Of a stretch of DNA of 5,085 bases, positions 4,354 through 5,085 are shown in pieces (within the stretch, counting starts at the first letter, position 1; the number at the start of each line of letters is the position of its first letter). The notes under the pieces were generated by a model. That model had not been told where the DNA came from. It did not search any database and saw only the letters and a program-made list of their open reading frames with translations. Source of the DNA: Candidatus Pelagibacter sp. (GTDB taxonomy: Bacteria; Pseudomonadota; Alphaproteobacteria; Pelagibacterales; Pelagibacteraceae); the NCBI GenBank assembly GCA_028408025.1, contig JAOOKL010000033.1:1-5085 (forward strand). Direction: 5' to 3'. Made by a program: the position numbers and the translations under genes.

Positions 4354-5085
4354 ATGGTTGAAAAAATTAAAAAATATAAATTTGGAGTAAGAAGATTTGG
4401 CTTAGTTAACTGGGTCGGAGCTTGGACTTTATATCAAAAAGAAGTTCTCAGATTTTTAAATGTTTGGGCTCAAACCATTTTTTCTCCATTAGTTTCCTCT
4501 TTGCTTTTTTTGATGGTGCTCTCCCTAGCTATTGGTAATGAAAGAGGAGAAGTTTTAGGGGTTCCTTTTATTACTTTTTTAGCCCCGGGTTTAATTGCAA
4601 TGCAAGTCATTCAACAGGCATTTTCTCATTCTTCATCGTCATTTATGATTAGCAAAATACAAGGCAATATAGTTGATCTGCTTTATGCGCCACTATCTGC
4701 AACTGAAGTAACGATTTCAGTTTCTTTAGCTGCAGTCACAAGAAGTTTTATGATAGCAGGGGTCTCTATATTGACTTTTTATTTCATTGTTGATTTGCAT
4801 ATTAAAGATTTTTTTACTCTGATTTTGTTTACCTTTTTATCGTCTTTTATCTTAGGTAATGTAGGAATTATCGCTGGACTGTGGGCAGAAAAATTCGATC
4901 ATATGGCAACAGTGACAAATTTTGTAATTATTCCTTTGTCTTTTTTATCAGGTACATTTTATTCAATTGATAGACTACCAGGTATTTTGCAAACTATAAG
5001 TAAAGCAAATCCTTTCTTTTATATGATTGATGGAATTAGATACAGTTTTATTGGTAGTTCAGATGGGTCTATAAAATTTGGAATT
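4354..5085 (+). CDS. ABC-2 type transporter permease, YadH/NodJ-like (partial, 3' end outside window)
   Basis: The frame is open for 244 codons to the window edge. The protein has a basic N-terminal cytoplasmic segment (1-40, with an amphipathic WTLYQKEVLRFLNVWAQT stretch) and hydrophobic segments near 43-60, 73-90, 120-147, 155-177 and 186-203. Near the C-terminus is the ABC-2 family signature: PLSFLSGTFYSIDRLP (194-209) and NPFFYMIDGIRYSFIG (219-234). Such permeases pair with a separate ATPase to export polysaccharides, lipids or drugs; the substrate cannot be read from this sequence. Family members are around 250-260 residues, so only a short tail is probably missing. Its ATPase is not in the window. 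The start at 4354 has no clear Shine-Dalgarno (GAAGAG at 4335-4340 is 13 bases away); the ATG at 4332 is out of frame and stops after nine codons. Confidence 0.9.
   Translation, partial: MVEKIKKYKFGVRRFGLVNWVGAWTLYQKEVLRFLNVWAQTIFSPLVSSLLFLMVLSLAIGNERGEVLGVPFITFLAPGLIAMQVIQQAFSHSSSSFMISKIQGNIVDLLYAPLSATEVTISVSLAAVTRSFMIAGVSILTFYFIVDLHIKDFFTLILFTFLSSFILGNVGIIAGLWAEKFDHMATVTNFVIIPLSFLSGTFYSIDRLPGILQTISKANPFFYMIDGIRYSFIGSSDGSIKFGI

Noticed and set aside
4332..4361. Nine-codon upstream ORF overlapping the permease start
   Set aside because: It has no ribosome binding site; such a short frame is expected by chance.

Overview
The window is AT-rich (roughly 30% GC by eye), with short intergenic gaps and few strong Shine-Dalgarno sites. 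A GcrA homologue, which is essentially restricted to Alphaproteobacteria, an alphaproteobacterial-style PhoB C-terminus and a DUF6552-like small membrane protein together suggest a streamlined marine alphaproteobacterium of the Pelagibacterales (SAR11) type. The lineage is an inference from gene content and composition; no sequence search was run.

Layout. 1-345 (+) is the end of a PhoB-type response regulator, cut by the window edge. 334-555 (-) is a 73-residue membrane protein overlapping it tail to tail. 634-1671 (-) is znuA, the periplasmic zinc-binding protein. 1672-1743 is a 72-bp divergent control region with two Zur-box-like dyads. 1744-3714 (+) is a tight run znuC-znuB-zur (ATPase, permease, zinc-sensing repressor) with gaps of 0 and 15 bp. 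3716-4216 (-) is gcrA, one base from the end of zur. 4217-4353 is the gcrA/permease intergenic region, which holds a CtrA-consensus motif. 4354-5085 (+) is an ABC-2 type transporter permease that runs off the end.

How it works together. The core is a self-contained high-affinity zinc uptake system: ZnuA captures Zn2+ in the periplasm, ZnuB carries it across the inner membrane and ZnuC hydrolyses ATP. Zur, encoded last in the znuCB transcript, probably shuts off both arms through the shared operators when zinc is plentiful, so it would regulate itself. The zinc genes lie between two global regulators, PhoB (phosphate) and GcrA (cell cycle).

Most of the window is recognisable biology. The points most worth a second look are the 3 x 39-bp nearly identical repeat building the His-rich loop of ZnuA, the apparently altered sensory zinc site of Zur, the paired operators, and the CtrA-type motif upstream of gcrA. 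I found no convincing new system, CRISPR array, RNA gene or mobile element.
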